The notes under the pieces are model-generated. The model saw only the letters and a list, made by a program, of their open reading frames with translations, searched no databases and was not told the origin of the DNA. Shown here piece after piece: positions 6,184 to 6,588 of a DNA stretch of 6,588 nt (within the stretch, counting starts at the first letter, position 1; each line of letters opens with the position of its first letter). Source of the DNA: Chitinophagaceae bacterium (GTDB taxonomy: Bacteria > Bacteroidota > Bacteroidia > Chitinophagales > Chitinophagaceae); NCBI GenBank assembly GCA_947483345.1, contig CANKNL010000171.1, positions 1 to 6,588 of the forward strand. Direction: 5' to 3'. The translations under genes were made by a program, and so were the position numbers.

Positions 6184-6588
6184 TACTATTTTTTTAAAGT
6201 GATTTTCCAGTTCGGTCAAGCTGATAAATTTCATTTCGGCATGGCCAATACTTTTTAACAGAATAAAATACAGTCCATTCCCTTTCCTTTTTTTATCCAT
6301 TTTTAAAACCTCAAAAGCCTTTGCGTAATCGGTATCCACGGTAACTGGCAACTGATATGTTTCTAATAGCGCCACAATTTGGGCGGCGTCATCTGCATCC
6401 AAATTATTCAATTGAACCGATAGGTTACAGGCCGCAACCATGCCAATACTAACAGCATGGCCATGTGGCATGCCATGCAGATTTTCGATGGCATGCCCAA
6501 TGGTATGACCAAAGTTTAAAAGTTTTCTTTCCCCTTTTTCAAATTCATCACTTGTTACAATCTCATTTTTCAGGGCTACATTTTTTTC
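6181..6588 (-). CDS. aroB: 3-dehydroquinate synthase, C-terminal part (N-terminus beyond window)
   Basis: The frame is open from the right edge to the TAG at 6183-6181, giving 135 residues, roughly the last 40% of an enzyme of about 350. 3-dehydroquinate synthase converts DAHP to 3-dehydroquinate (second shikimate step) using NAD+ and a divalent metal. The diagnostic motif LNFGHTIGHAIE (residues 24-35 of the visible part) and the following PHGHAVSIGM (41-50) contain the histidines known as metal ligands or active-site residues in this family (H28 and H42 by motif position). The Met codon at 6471 is not the start, because it lies inside the second conserved motif and the frame continues upstream. 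It leads the aroB-aroA-aroC cluster seen here; any promoter is outside the window. Confidence 0.95.
   Translation of the reverse strand, partial: EKNVALKNEIVTSDEFEKGERKLLNFGHTIGHAIENLHGMPHGHAVSIGMVAACNLSVQLNNLDADDAAQIVALLETYQLPVTVDTDYAKAFEVLKMDKKRKGNGLYFILLKSIGHAEMKFISLTELENHFKKIV

Noticed and set aside
5049..6197. Plus-strand ORFs opposite aroA, including one of 122 residues
   Set aside because: They are antisense to conserved EPSP synthase motifs and show no family features.
6469..6471. ATG at 6471 as a gene start
   Set aside because: It is an internal Met within the dehydroquinate synthase motif; the frame is open to the window edge with conserved sequence upstream.

Overview
The window looks like chromosomal DNA of a Bacteroidota bacterium, plausibly Chitinophagaceae or a relative (inference). 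The grounds are AT-rich DNA, start codons without clear Shine-Dalgarno sequences, a TAnnTTTG-type promoter, an OmpA-like protein with thrombospondin type 3 (TSP3) repeats, and the style of the shikimate enzymes. Nothing points to phage, plasmid, transposon, CRISPR, tRNA or rRNA.

Left part (1-3142, all minus strand): three cell-envelope genes. In transcription order these are a YcbB/LdtD-like L,D-transpeptidase that appears to be a lipoprotein (3142-1436), a small RlpA-like double-psi beta-barrel protein only 36 bp downstream (1399-944), and, after a 125-bp gap with its own candidate promoter, an OmpA/TSP3 outer-membrane protein (818-1) whose C-terminus lies beyond the left edge. They fit one theme: crosslinking peptidoglycan, remodelling or binding glycan strands, and tethering the outer membrane to the wall.

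Middle: a 271-bp intergenic region (3143-3413) separates the divergent L,D-transpeptidase from a small plus-strand DinB-superfamily gene (3414-3854). It holds weak promoter-like sequence and a 10-bp palindrome.

Right part (3851-6588, minus strand): a compact shikimate cluster, aroB (3' part only), aroA and aroC, giving steps 2, 6 and 7 of chorismate synthesis. aroB and aroA overlap by one base (TAGTG), and aroA and aroC are 24 bp apart. Both aroA and aroC start with GTG. aroC and the DinB gene meet tail to tail and share a TTAA in which both stop codons lie.

I see no clear new multi-gene system. The points most worth checking are an RlpA-like protein lacking two of three residues reported essential in Pseudomonas RlpA, an EPSP synthase with an altered glyphosate-loop motif, a short chorismate synthase with a non-E. 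coli active-site segment, and a leader motif shared by the two adjacent cell-wall genes.
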